Source: a virus. Taken from it: a DNA stretch of 27,009 nt. The position numbers were made by a program, and so were the translations under genes. The notes beneath the pieces are model-generated. The model was not told the DNA's origin and did not search any database. It saw only the letters and a program-made list of their open reading frames with translations. Positions within the stretch are counted from its first letter, which is position 1, and every line of letters begins with the position of its first letter. Positions 15,378-23,667 of this stretch are shown here, piece by piece. The stretch is taken from the IMG/VR virus record IMGVR_UViG_3300035698_012853, positions 1 to 27,009 of that record; one strand, given 5' to 3'.

Positions 15378-15779
15378 TTAAATTTTTTGTGCTTTGAACA
15401 CGAAATTACAACTAAAATTAAACAACATTTTATCATCTATCCCTAAATCATAAGGTGCATTAATAGCTTCAATAACATTAGCGTACCATGTATCGCCAGT
15501 ACCTACAACTGGAAGCGTAATACCTGTCCTATTTGTAACAAACAAATCAAATAAAGTCTGTAAATTTGTTCTTGATGTATCATAATCTTCAGCTTTACTT
15601 AAAAACTGTATTCTTTTTTCAAGATAATCAGGTGAATAAAAATCAGGTGTCCCCCCACTATCTTTAATGATTATTCTATCTACGTTTATTGTTCCAGGGT
15701 CATATCCATAAAATAAATTTGTCCCTAAAGTCCAGTCAGTTAAATTATTTCCTACATATTGTGAAATAGATTTTAGCAT
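15378..15779 (-). CDS. Probable tail terminator protein
   Basis: This 133-residue protein lies between the HK97 gp10-like gene and the tail tube gene, where tail terminators or minor capsid/tail completion proteins occur. Visible features are an N-terminal helix (LKSISQYVG), FYGYDPGTINVDRIIIKDSGG, YLEKRIQFLSKAEDYDTSR and RTNLQTLFDL; the pattern of a short beta sheet with helices and an internal length near 130 fits the lambda gpU / HK97 gp10 neighbour class. Function is inferred mainly from position. It would cap the head-proximal end of the tail tube. Confidence 0.7.
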   Translation of the reverse strand: MLKSISQYVGNNLTDWTLGTNLFYGYDPGTINVDRIIIKDSGGTPDFYSPDYLEKRIQFLSKAEDYDTSRTNLQTLFDLFVTNRTGITLPVVGTGDTWYANVIEAINAPYDLGIDDKMLFNFSCNFVFKAQKI

Positions 15780-15783
15780 TTCC

Positions 15784-16233
15784 TTATCCTTTGTGCAACA
15801 CAGTGTTAGCTACTTCCAGCATATACTTTTTGCGGTTGTTAGCGATTTTATTTTCCAAAAATTTCTTTCCGGAGCTTGGTTCTGTCCAGTTTTTTATCCC
15901 TTTACCTTCGTGCATTCTAGCAGCATAAGGTGTGTTGAATCCAACAGTCGTAATATCTAATGATTTTTTATTATTAAAACCCATTTCCCTGTTAGGTGTG
16001 CCTTTACCGTTTAGGTCAGGACTAACAACAGCTAATTGACCATTAACAAAAACACTTCCTGAACCCCTTAAAGTCCCCTCTTTTAATGGTACCGTTGGTA
16101 CTTCGTTTATAGCGTCATTCATTAAATTAAGACCTGCACGACCCATACCTTTTACCAATAATTCAGGAATGGCTTTTTTTGTTATTTTTTCAAATTTCGC
16201 ATCAAAATCTATTGTATTTAAGAATAATGTCAT
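15784..16233 (-). CDS. HK97 gp10-like head-tail completion protein
   Basis: The 149-residue product has the usual gp10-like signature: an N-terminal helical region with GRAGLNLMNDAINEVPTVP, a central segment with KEGTLRGSGSVFV, and the C-terminal motif NTPYAARMHEG followed by W, SGKKFLENKI and a helix. These elements are shared by the HK97 gp10 family (PYAxxxEFG/xHEG and KFLExAl). Such proteins act at the neck between connector and tail. It lies two bases from the stopper-like gene. Confidence 0.85.
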   Translation of the reverse strand: MTLFLNTIDFDAKFEKITKKAIPELLVKGMGRAGLNLMNDAINEVPTVPLKEGTLRGSGSVFVNGQLAVVSPDLNGKGTPNREMGFNNKKSLDITTVGFNTPYAARMHEGKGIKNWTEPSSGKKFLENKIANNRKKYMLEVANTVLHKG

Positions 16234-16235
16234 AA

Positions 16236-16526
16236 TTAGGCCACATCTACAAAAATATAACCAACTCCAAAATCTTTGGCTTTTCCTTTTGCGATAATTG
16301 AATGATCTATATCATCAAAAACGATTATGTCATTGTAGTCTATAGTAATATTTCTTAGGTATATTCTAGCTGAAGAAACAACTTGCTTGCCAGATAAATC
16401 GACAACCATTTTTGTTTTGTATTCTATCCGTGACTTTATGGTTGAACTTTTGTAAGTCGCTTTATTCCATTTATCAAAAGTGCCAGTCTTTAAAACTATT
16501 TCATCTATTAAATAAGCACCAATCAT
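16236..16526 (-). CDS. Probable head closure (stopper) protein
   Basis: A 96-residue beta-rich protein between the minor capsid and gp10-like genes. It contains YKSSTIKSRIEYKTKMVVD, SSARIYLRNITI, NDIIVFDD and SIIAKGKAKDFGVG, consistent with the small barrel of head closure or stopper proteins (SPP1 gp16-like class), which plug the portal after packaging. The assignment depends on order, length and beta content rather than a diagnostic motif. ATG overlaps the preceding TGA (ATGA). Confidence 0.65.
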   Translation of the reverse strand: MIGAYLIDEIVLKTGTFDKWNKATYKSSTIKSRIEYKTKMVVDLSGKQVVSSARIYLRNITIDYNDIIVFDDIDHSIIAKGKAKDFGVGYIFVDVA

Positions 16527-17560
16527 TTTAAAACACCTATTCCTTTTTTACTTACTTGCTCAAACTCTCTAAAAGATGTAATTAGCTTATATTTCCTTTT
16601 TATCCTATCATATTGAGTCTTTGTAGTGGAAGCACTAAATAATTGCTTAACCGTTGCAGCCGGTAATTTAGGCATTAACGAAAGCTTTGACAAATTATAA
16701 TAAGTTCCATTAGCTTTTAAATGTGCCTCTGTAACAGGCGTTAAAATATGTAAACAATTAGGGTGGTAAGGCGGTTGTTCATCTAATCTTGGAAAATCCT
16801 TATTATTCCCTGATAAAGAATAAATCCTGCCTTGAAATTGAATGCAATAATTGCAACTACCGTAATGTGAGCTTATTTGAACTAAATCAACTCCGTATCT
16901 TAATGCGGTATTGATGGTACCATTTGTTGCTGCTTCTCTAGTCCTGGTTCTAGCAACCATTTGAGCATAATATTCAGGGGTATAATTTCTGCCTTTTATG
17001 TTAATGAATTGCATTTTATCCATCTTGCTTTTTAATCCGACCAAAATTTTATCTGAAGTGACCCTTCTTGTTGCCCCTTCAATAAAACCTTCAGCAACCA
17101 TCCGATTAATTTCTTTATCTTGTAATATCATTTGCTGTGTTCGCCTTATATACCTAGAAAAACCATTCTTCATAGACATATTCGCTGCAATTAAATCAAT
17201 GGTTGTATCATCTACTAACGTATTTACAGCTGCAGTATGAATTTGTGCATTAGGATTAACAAAACGAGTTACGTTTAAAGCTTTCAAGCTTTCGGCAGCA
17301 ATGTCAACGCCCCTCATATAAGTAGTAGGTATTGCTTCAAGCGACCAAGCTCTACTACTTTTATTTAATGAATAAATTATTGAATTTACGTCTGTTAAAA
17401 TTGTTTGGGTTCTTTGTCTCGAAAAATCAGTGATTGAGCCGTAGGTAAGGGTATGTACAAGCTCTTTTTGCTTCTGGCTATATAAAGTTACTAACGAGGA
17501 TATTTGCTTCTTAAAATACGCTTCACGCTCTATTTTTGTTAGATTTGGCATTTTGACCAT
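16523..17560 (-). CDS. Minor capsid protein (Phage_min_cap2 / Mu F-like)
   Basis: The 345-residue product has a helical N-terminal half and a C-terminal metal-binding-like segment: RTRTREAATNGTINTALRYG, then YGSCNYCIQFQGRIYSLSG (Cys 236 and 239) and PPYHPNC (His 267, Cys 269). This combination is typical of the Phage_min_cap2 and SPP1 gp7 / Mu gpF minor head proteins, which bind the portal and take part in head assembly and DNA ejection. In related phages the gene usually follows the portal; here it is placed after the connector, about 8 kb downstream. Start at 17560 is ATG with only a weak AAGAAAG site; MPNLT at residue 4 is an alternative. Confidence 0.85.
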   Translation of the reverse strand: MVKMPNLTKIEREAYFKKQISSLVTLYSQKQKELVHTLTYGSITDFSRQRTQTILTDVNSIIYSLNKSSRAWSLEAIPTTYMRGVDIAAESLKALNVTRFVNPNAQIHTAAVNTLVDDTTIDLIAANMSMKNGFSRYIRRTQQMILQDKEINRMVAEGFIEGATRRVTSDKILVGLKSKMDKMQFINIKGRNYTPEYYAQMVARTRTREAATNGTINTALRYGVDLVQISSHYGSCNYCIQFQGRIYSLSGNNKDFPRLDEQPPYHPNCLHILTPVTEAHLKANGTYYNLSKLSLMPKLPAATVKQLFSASTTKTQYDRIKRKYKLITSFREFEQVSKKGIGVLK

Positions 17561-17669
17561 CTTTCTTTTGTAGCGTTTTACAAAGAGGACATTTTATTAG
17601 ATTGTTTTTTCTTTCTTCGTGATCTTTGAATACACCACTGCAACTAATACATTTAGTATATTTGTCCAT
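17523..17669 (-). CDS. 48-aa zinc-ribbon protein overlapping two genes
   Basis: A short frame from ATG 17669-17667 to TGA 17525-17523. It reads MDKYTKCISCSGVFK and then KCPLCKTLQ: two CxxC pairs at residues 7/10 and 27/30, a classical zinc ribbon, followed by a Lys- and Asn-rich tail. An AAGGA lies 12 bases upstream and GGGGAAG closer. The first 73 bases overlap the 82-aa gene's end and the last 38 overlap the minor capsid start, all in different frames. The paired CxxC spacing is unlikely by chance. Function unknown; a nucleic-acid or head-assembly role is conceivable. Confidence 0.6.
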   Translation of the reverse strand: MDKYTKCISCSGVFKDHEERKNNLIKCPLCKTLQKKDGQNAKSNKNRA

Positions 17670-17845
17670 AACTTCCCCAATCCTTTAAAGGTTTTTTGTT
17701 TTACTTCTGAAGCTAAAAATTGTTTATGTAATACCTTTATTTCGATAAAATCAACTTCTCTCCTGTAACTTGGTGCATAAATCCTTTCGTATCTTTCTAT
17801 ATGCCTAATATTGTGTTTGGCTTTTAACCATTCAGTAAAAGTCAA
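17597..17845 (-). CDS. Small hypothetical protein, 82 aa
   Basis: The ATG at 17845-17843 overlaps the stop of the connector gene (ATGA). The product begins MTFTEWLKAKHNIRHIERYERIYAPSYRREVDF, a helical, aromatic and basic sequence that looks genuinely coding; the C-terminal 25 residues include LWTNILNVLVAVVYS, a modest hydrophobic segment. Its last 73 bases overlap the 48-aa zinc-ribbon frame. No family is recognised. Between connector and minor capsid genes it is probably a small head or neck protein, but a role is inferred from position only. Confidence 0.6.
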   Translation of the reverse strand: MTFTEWLKAKHNIRHIERYERIYAPSYRREVDFIEIKVLHKQFLASEVKQKTFKGLGKLWTNILNVLVAVVYSKITKKEKTI

Positions 17846-18294
17846 ATTGTATCCTCGTCTTCATCCCTTGAGATATTAACAACCCGTAAACTTGAATTTG
17901 AAATAACATAATCATCTAAAATCTGCATGACTTTGGGTGCAATAACAACACCGCCTAACATTCCTTTGACATACTCCTCTTTTACTATTCCCGCTTTAAA
18001 TACACCTTGAGCTTGTATGCCTTTGCGTCTGTCAACATCTTCACCATAAGCCAAGATGAATAATGCTTGCTCACATTGAGCATCTTTCATTGCGGTTGTG
18101 ATTGCTGTAAGGGCAGTAGGTAAAGAAAATTTCTTGCTCCAATTTATTTCTTTATATGCAGAAACAAGTGCTGATTCCTTTTGTGCTTTTGTTATTTTAT
18201 CATCCCAATAAAAATCCGAGTTTACTCTTCTATCGAAATAAGTATCAGCATCAGCAACCGATATATATGTATCTGTAGCAACCGTTATAGTCAT
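17842..18294 (-). CDS. Head-tail connector (DnaT-like / adaptor)
   Basis: This 150-residue protein matches the phage family often labelled 'DnaT-like ssDNA-binding': TYISVADADTYFDRRVNSDFYW near the N-terminus, then KESALVSAYKEINWSKKF, and an alpha-helical core ending in PKVMQILDDYV. Members usually act as the adaptor bound below the portal (gp6/gp15 type), and the label is misleading. Position in a run of neck genes agrees. A perfect AGGAGG site lies upstream of its ATG. Confidence 0.8.
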   Translation of the reverse strand: MTITVATDTYISVADADTYFDRRVNSDFYWDDKITKAQKESALVSAYKEINWSKKFSLPTALTAITTAMKDAQCEQALFILAYGEDVDRRKGIQAQGVFKAGIVKEEYVKGMLGGVVIAPKVMQILDDYVISNSSLRVVNISRDEDEDTI

Positions 18295-18307
18295 AAGAAA
18301 ATACCTC

Positions 18308-18877
18308 CTAGCTTATTTCAACTATCCAATCTTTGTCACCGTCAACTGTAGCGTTATGCTCCGTGATAGGCACATAATCTTTTGGGTCAACCCAATATTT
18401 TAATTTCAAATTACGTTTTGTGCAAAAATCTCTTATTGCCCTAGCTGTGTCAGGGGTCACAAAATCATGCCCGCCTAAAAATCCACCGATCTTTATTTTA
18501 GGGTACCATGCTTCACAATCTGCTAAAGCCGCATCATAGCTATGATTTCCGTCAATATAAACAAAATCAAAGAAATTTACAGGGAATAATTCGGCTCCCT
18601 TTATTGAAGATTGAAGTACAATAGTTACCTTATCCAAGTGTGGCATTATCCTTTTACGCATAATCACTAAGGCTTCATCCATTTTTCCTTGATTGTAAGC
18701 TAAATTATTTCCTTCATACTGCCTATATTCAACGTATGGGTCAATTAAAAACAACTGTTTAGTCCCGAGGCTCAACATTCTGCCTGCGTTTCCACCTTGA
18801 AAAACACCAACTTCAGCCATTACTAAATTACCATTTGTTCTAGCTTTTACATACTCTTGTGATTGCCTTAATGACAT
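18308..18877 (-). CDS. Class I SAM-dependent methyltransferase (Methyltransf_24-like)
   Basis: The 189-residue product has the Methyltransf_24 order: AEVGVFQGGNAGRML (motif I, about residues 21-35), LFLIDPYVEY (acidic residue after strand two), FFDFVYIDGNHSYDAALADCEAW (about 112-134, motif with the DGxHSY signature), and KIKIGGFLGGHDF (about 138-150). These enzymes transfer methyl from SAM, often to sugars or polysaccharide biosynthesis intermediates; the substrate here is unknown. A good AAGGAG site precedes the ATG. It follows a CmoB-like methyltransferase and a multidomain glycosyltransferase-like gene, so the three probably act on one glycan pathway. Confidence 0.85.
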   Translation of the reverse strand: MSLRQSQEYVKARTNGNLVMAEVGVFQGGNAGRMLSLGTKQLFLIDPYVEYRQYEGNNLAYNQGKMDEALVIMRKRIMPHLDKVTIVLQSSIKGAELFPVNFFDFVYIDGNHSYDAALADCEAWYPKIKIGGFLGGHDFVTPDTARAIRDFCTKRNLKLKYWVDPKDYVPITEHNATVDGDKDWIVEIS

Positions 18878-18894
18878 AGCTTTTCTCCTTTTGG

Positions 18895-19677
18895 TTAAGT
18901 TAAATATTTCAGTGTTTCTTTTCTATAAACATCAAAACACTCTGAAGTTATTTCTATCAAATTATCTGATTTTTTGAATCTATCATAAAATTTATCTTGA
19001 TGAAGACAACCGCAAAAAGTCACTACTTGTTGGGTTGCTTCTGGCACCTTTTCGACAAAAATATATTTAAAACCCGCATTCTTGAACCATTGAACGATAC
19101 AACTTATATTTGCCCCTGTCCAGTTTGTTATACTGCCATTACAGACATCATCTTCATAAAACGCTGACAATGGGACATTAGGACCACGATTAACTGTATG
19201 GGTTCTCATTATGAAAGTAGAGTTACAAACTGAACGAGCTTTATCTATTGCTAATAAAGGATGCCTTAAATGGTATAGAAGCCCATAACAAAAAATTAAA
19301 TCAAATGAACCGTGATCATGGAAATTCAAGTCATAAATACTTGCTCTTTGTCTTTTTACGTTTGAGTTTAATATTTCCTTTATTTCGAAAAACCCTTTAT
19401 CCTTATCAGTCGATAATTTACCCCACTCACTAAAATCAGGTTTAATCTCCCCCCAATCGTAATTTTCATATCTGTCTACATCTACACCTAACACAGCACT
19501 TGAACCTTGTTTTTCAGCCCAAAACGCCCAAAACCCATCATTGCAGGCTATATCTAAAACTGTATTCCCGCTTAAATCAATATCAATAAGGCCAAGTCTT
19601 TTAGGTTGTTGCCTATAATCAATTCTACCTTCTGTAGCTTTTCCACCAGGTAAATCTATTGTCATAAATGTTTTCAT
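18895..19677 (-). CDS. CmoB-like class I methyltransferase
   Basis: At 260 residues it resembles the DUF1698 / CmoB-like methyltransferase group: FMTIDLPGGKATEGRIDYR (about 4-22), LSGNTVLDIACNDGFWAFWAE (motif I, about 35-55), VLGVDVDRYENYDW, FDLIFCYGLLYHLRHPLLAI (about 125-144), and STFIMRTHTV. In phages and O-antigen clusters, such proteins methylate sugars or unknown small molecules rather than tRNA; here the substrate is unknown. Its ATG shares a base with the stop of the 890-aa gene (TAATG), so they are translationally coupled. Confidence 0.85.
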   Translation of the reverse strand: MKTFMTIDLPGGKATEGRIDYRQQPKRLGLIDIDLSGNTVLDIACNDGFWAFWAEKQGSSAVLGVDVDRYENYDWGEIKPDFSEWGKLSTDKDKGFFEIKEILNSNVKRQRASIYDLNFHDHGSFDLIFCYGLLYHLRHPLLAIDKARSVCNSTFIMRTHTVNRGPNVPLSAFYEDDVCNGSITNWTGANISCIVQWFKNAGFKYIFVEKVPEATQQVVTFCGCLHQDKFYDRFKKSDNLIEITSECFDVYRKETLKYLT

Positions 19678-22349
19678 TAGTACGATCTCCTAAAGTATTC
19701 GTCTGAAGTTGATTCTATTCTATCAACTAATTGCTTTGAATTCAACGGAATTGCATAATAGTTACAGATGAAGTATAAATACCTCTTAAGAATATCTTCA
19801 TTTATTTTAAAATTCGATAATTTTGTGTGCAAATATTTAAAATCTGTTATGTCTTTCATTTCAAAGACTAATCTACTGTCACTACAAAAATGGTACCCTA
19901 CTGTAGCAAATATTTTCCCCTTCATTAACCCTTCAAAAATAGTCGTTGATGAAAAAGAAGTGAAATATTTGAAAGCATTAAATAAAGTATCGATACTTTC
20001 ATCAACTATAACCACATTTTTTAAATCTTTCAAAAAATCCATACAACACATTTTATCTTTTTTAATTGTTCTGTAAACAGGATGTATTTTTACAATGAAT
20101 TTAGCACTGTGGTTGTAATTAGATAATGCTGTCATATAATCGACTAAACCCTTAATGTCGGGATTCTTTGAATAAATAAGGCTTTTATCATCAATCTCTT
20201 GTAATAATACAACTATGTTTTTTTCGTGCTTATTCAATTTGTACTTATTAAGTAAATCATCCCTACCCATTATTTTCGGTTGGTCCATTTTGGTCCTTTT
20301 TGGTCCTTTTATGTCCTCAAATATAGAGATTCTTTCAACATACTTGGATATTTCATTTTGTGGTGTAAAATGTGCATCTATCCGATCAATTACGTTCTTG
20401 ACACCGCAGAATGCTTCGCTGAATAAAAAATCAATACTAAGCTCTTTGCAAATATCTTTAACCCATTCAGTAGGGTAATCAACGCTTAAAACAGTATCGA
20501 CCCTTTCCTTTCTCAAAAAATGTTTTAAATCGTGAATACTGCTCTCATTCCTAAAAAGAACAATATACTTTTTTTGTAACTCTTTATTTTCTCGAATATA
20601 TTTATGATAAACAGCTCCAACCTTATACACCAATAAAGTTTTTTTAGTCTTTACACTAATGCTTTTTTCAATAATCTTCTTACCTTTTTCACCAGTTAAG
20701 GCTTCAAAAGACTCTATCATTTTATTTTCGTCTATATCTTTGTAACAATCGTGACTAGGCTTTAAGCAATTACAAAAAGGTTCTGGTAAAGCACAAGCAT
20801 ATTTTTCTAGCCCCATACGTTTATCTAAAAACAAATCAGGATGTTGACATCCACCATAAACACCAAAAGTCATTGTTTGTTCGGCTATCGCCAAAGGTAA
20901 TAAAAAGCAGTTGCCGGCAATAACTAAATCAGCTAATTTGACTAAACCACAAATTAATTCAAACGACAATTCGCCTTCGTGAAATTCTTTATCAATATTT
21001 TTTGGCTCTTCTAAGAAATACTCGTTATCCTCTCTTGTATCAGCGATAGAAACAAAGAAATATTTATCATTATATTTATCAACTAAAAGTTGTATATACT
21101 CCGGTTTTGGCTCCCTAGCGATACAATCCCACTCTTTACGCATAACAGGATATCTAACAATACAAAGCTTCTTACCTTCAAGTTCGAAAGTTGATATTAA
21201 TTTTTTAGCTTCCTTTATCCATTCTTTTTTAGGCTTAAAGCTAAAATCATATTTATCTATTTTGTAAATCGCCTCAAATTGTTCTGTCATTGTTAAGTTC
21301 CATTGGTAACCATTCCAATACATAGGCTTTTTAATTTGCTTGATATTTTTAGGCAATTCTGACCATTTATTTTCTGGTGAGTCAGCTATTTTATTGTGAG
21401 TTATAAAATTCTTAAATGGGTTTCTCACAAATTTTATTCCCGGTATATCCCAATACACTTGGGGCGTAAATGTCATAAGGTATAAATTTTTCTTTTTAGC
21501 TATTTCCTTAATAAATGGACGTTGCCAAAAATTATCACCTATCCCTGCATAACCCTCCAAATAAACAGATTCTTTAGGTTGTTTAATTACTTCTTTAATC
21601 GGGATACGAGTGAAGCACCTCAACGCCCCTTTATTACCGACCACCTGGACCTTTATTTTTTCATCCCTTAAAATATCGGCAACCATTTCAAACCTACATA
21701 TAAATTTTTTATAAATATTTGCTTCTTGTGTTTTAGGGTACCCTGCATGAAAATTAGATTGTTTCCCTTTATTACCATCCATATCAAAACCGATTAAATA
21801 AATAGGATTTGCACCTAAACAAACAGCAAGATTAAGGGCTGCGTATCCTGTGTTATCAGCGTAACAAATCCCCTTATCACTGTTAAAAGTAAGCATATAT
21901 CTTTTGTTGGCAGGCTCTACCGTCAAAACATCTTCAGGATATTCAAAATCTTTTGTTTTTAAAGCTACTTTGATTCCCTTAATGATTTGCCATTTATGCA
22001 AGGCTTCTTTACCTAATTGACCGCTTTCAACCCATCCCCAAAACTGTGTGTCCATCCAAATATTTACTTCGCAATCGACCTTTTCAAATGCCCTATTACA
22101 TCCAATAATATGTTCACCTTCAATTTTGCTAAAGTCAAAATCGTTTACGCTTTTACCACCACCAATAATAAAGCAGCGTTTACCTAACCAACTACTGTCA
22201 GGTAATACGTCACTCAATATTTTAGGCTTAAGAATTACTTGTGGCGGGGTTTCTTTTGTTATGTTTGGTTTGTTTATAGCTTGAGGCTTGTCATTATTGA
22301 CTTGATTACGCTTGTTTTTCTTTATATCTTTAAAAAATATAGCACCCAT
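19677..22349 (-). CDS. Three-domain glycan protein: DUF115, GT9-like, capsule GT-B-like
   Basis: This 890-residue protein appears to fuse three domains. Residues about 55-245 resemble DUF115: LGKRCFIIGGGKSVNDFDFS, IIGCNRAFE, NTGYAALNLAVCLGA, and PIYLIGFDMDG. Residues about 260-545 resemble a GT9 heptosyltransferase-type fold: VYLEGYAGIGDNFWQRPFI, KLCIVRYP, LVKLADLVIAGNCFLLPLAIA and TFGVYGGCQHPDLF. Residues about 570-890 resemble capsule polysaccharide or CDP-glycerol-type GT-B proteins: FIVKIHPVYR (KIHP at 754-757), NVVIVDESIDTLFNAF and FSSTTIFEGLMKGK. No signal or membrane segment, so it acts in the cytosol. It may glycosylate a virion protein or alter the host envelope. It is inserted between head genes and coupled to two methyltransferases. 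A nucleotide-sugar substrate is expected but not identifiable. Confidence 0.75.
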   Translation of the reverse strand: MGAIFFKDIKKNKRNQVNNDKPQAINKPNITKETPPQVILKPKILSDVLPDSSWLGKRCFIIGGGKSVNDFDFSKIEGEHIIGCNRAFEKVDCEVNIWMDTQFWGWVESGQLGKEALHKWQIIKGIKVALKTKDFEYPEDVLTVEPANKRYMLTFNSDKGICYADNTGYAALNLAVCLGANPIYLIGFDMDGNKGKQSNFHAGYPKTQEANIYKKFICRFEMVADILRDEKIKVQVVGNKGALRCFTRIPIKEVIKQPKESVYLEGYAGIGDNFWQRPFIKEIAKKKNLYLMTFTPQVYWDIPGIKFVRNPFKNFITHNKIADSPENKWSELPKNIKQIKKPMYWNGYQWNLTMTEQFEAIYKIDKYDFSFKPKKEWIKEAKKLISTFELEGKKLCIVRYPVMRKEWDCIAREPKPEYIQLLVDKYNDKYFFVSIADTREDNEYFLEEPKNIDKEFHEGELSFELICGLVKLADLVIAGNCFLLPLAIAEQTMTFGVYGGCQHPDLFLDKRMGLEKYACALPEPFCNCLKPSHDCYKDIDENKMIESFEALTGEKGKKIIEKSISVKTKKTLLVYKVGAVYHKYIRENKELQKKYIVLFRNESSIHDLKHFLRKERVDTVLSVDYPTEWVKDICKELSIDFLFSEAFCGVKNVIDRIDAHFTPQNEISKYVERISIFEDIKGPKRTKMDQPKIMGRDDLLNKYKLNKHEKNIVVLLQEIDDKSLIYSKNPDIKGLVDYMTALSNYNHSAKFIVKIHPVYRTIKKDKMCCMDFLKDLKNVVIVDESIDTLFNAFKYFTSFSSTTIFEGLMKGKIFATVGYHFCSDSRLVFEMKDITDFKYLHTKLSNFKINEDILKRYLYFICNYYAIPLNSKQLVDRIESTSDEYFRRSY

Positions 22350-22366
22350 TTTTTTGCTCCCTTTTT

Positions 22367-22570
22367 TTATTCTGGGAACTTGAATCCTGCCTTTTCAAAC
22401 AATGCAATTTGCTCTTCAGTTAATTTAGAAAAAACACGATCAGTTACCAGTATTCTTTTGGTTTTTATGTCTACCTTAAATCTTTTTCCCTTTTCATCAA
22501 AATAAAATAATTCTTTTTTTCCGTCTTTATCGTAAACCTTTATCTTTTCTTTGTTTTTTTTATCAGCCAT
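22367..22570 (-). CDS. Small charged protein, 67 aa
   Basis: A 67-residue frame directly after the hairpin downstream of the capsid gene, with GGAGATAG-like leader before its ATG. The product is very rich in Lys and Glu (MADKKNKEKIKVYDKDGKK), with a beta-prone middle (FKVDIKTKRILVTD) and the ending LTEEQIALFEKAGFKFPE. Small proteins of this sort after the major capsid gene are frequent in phages but are usually unassigned. A minor head or adaptor role is possible. Confidence 0.6.
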   Translation of the reverse strand: MADKKNKEKIKVYDKDGKKELFYFDEKGKRFKVDIKTKRILVTDRVFSKLTEEQIALFEKAGFKFPE

Positions 22571-22597
22571 TTTTCACTATCTCCTTAAATGTTAAAA

Positions 22598-22639
22598 GCA
22601 GTGCGGAATACCACAGGAGAGAAAGGCATTCCACACTGC
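22598..22639 (-). terminator. Stem-loop after the major capsid gene
   Basis: Minus-strand RNA: GCAGUGUGGAAU (22639-22628) pairs with AUUCCGCACUGC (22609-22598) over 12 positions with one G-U, and a further GCC/GGU extends the stem to about 15 pairs around a 12-base loop. Four U residues follow (22597-22594). It lies 21 bases after the capsid stop. A partial terminator or 3' stability hairpin would let the capsid gene be expressed above the genes that follow. Confidence 0.75.
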
Positions 22640-22659
22640 AAACCAAAAAAAGGGTACTA

Positions 22660-23667
22660 CTATGCAACTGAACAACGACGAAATTGTGCAGTCTCACCTA
22701 TAGCACCACCGTAACGCATCCAACCTGCAACTAAGTCAGCATATTCTAAAATCTTGAACATATTGAACAGAGTAAGATTCATTCTGTATCCAGCTTTAGA
22801 TTTTTGCTTAGGAATACACACATAATACTTGTCAGTTGCTGACAGCATAAGCGTATAAACAGGCTTAAAACTAAAGCTTTTTTTCATAGGAGAACCCACA
22901 ACAGCCTGATTAACTCTAGCTAAAGCTGCGGTAATCCTACCCCTTAAATCAACAGGGGCAACGATCAAGAATTGAGTGTTTGCATTAACCCCCATGCCTG
23001 CATTTTTTAGCGCCTTAACAATTTCTAAGGCAGCTGCATCCATTGTTCTGTAGTCACGATCGGCTGTGTAGCCGTCGTTGGTTGAAGCTATACCGGTTAC
23101 AACCCAATCCACATTATGTGCAGCATTATTAGGGATAGCATCAATCAAATCATAGAACGTTTGCGCCCTTGTTGAATAAGCTTTGTTTCTAAACGCAATG
23201 GCATTATCTTCTAATGTCCAGTACTGTTTATCATCCATTAACTCACGGTCCCACAAAAGTCCACCACCATATCTTGCGAAGCTTACATTTGTTTTCTCAC
23301 CAGTGAATTTGAATACTTTGGCTTTTCCACCAGATTTAACTTCAGCAAAAGTCAAACCACTTGAAACATCTAACAAAGAAAAACCACTTTCATTTGTACC
23401 TGTAAAATCACGAATATCAAAAACCTCTTCGTAACCTAAATCATAATCAGGTACTGCATGCCACTTTGCTAAAATCTGCAAAACATTATCATCAAAATCG
23501 CCTTTGGTAGCGAATGCCTGATAAGCTGCTTTTAATGGTGAATTAGCATTATCAGGTGCCTGCATGAATGCTTGGAACGCACCATGAAGTTTTGCTAAAC
23601 CCACTTTAGGATTTTTAGCAATTTCTTCCATAGTCGCTGACCAACTTTTTATAATTTTACCTTTCAT
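22660..23667 (-). CDS. Major capsid protein (HK97 fold)
   Basis: The 335-residue protein has the layout of HK97-fold major capsid proteins of the Mu gpT-like group. An N-terminal helical arm is followed by LAKWHAVPDYDLGYEEVFDIRDFTG, FAEVKSGGKAKVFKFTGEKTNVSFARYGGGLLWDRELMDDKQYW, RTMDAAALEIVKALKNAGM, FLIVAPVDLRGRI, and LNLTLFNMFKILEYADLVAGWMRYGG near the end. It follows the portal, protease-scaffold and decoration genes in the normal order. A GGAGG ribosome site precedes the ATG, and hairpins occur on both sides, fitting high expression. No evidence for a proteolytic delta domain is obvious. Confidence 0.9.
   Translation of the reverse strand: MKGKIIKSWSATMEEIAKNPKVGLAKLHGAFQAFMQAPDNANSPLKAAYQAFATKGDFDDNVLQILAKWHAVPDYDLGYEEVFDIRDFTGTNESGFSLLDVSSGLTFAEVKSGGKAKVFKFTGEKTNVSFARYGGGLLWDRELMDDKQYWTLEDNAIAFRNKAYSTRAQTFYDLIDAIPNNAAHNVDWVVTGIASTNDGYTADRDYRTMDAAALEIVKALKNAGMGVNANTQFLIVAPVDLRGRITAALARVNQAVVGSPMKKSFSFKPVYTLMLSATDKYYVCIPKQKSKAGYRMNLTLFNMFKILEYADLVAGWMRYGGAIGETAQFRRCSVA

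Noticed and set aside
20281-20316. Short tandem repeats of TTGGTCC in the 890-aa gene
   Set aside because: Only three or four imperfect copies that code for KGPKRTKMDQPK in frame; consistent with ordinary coding drift.
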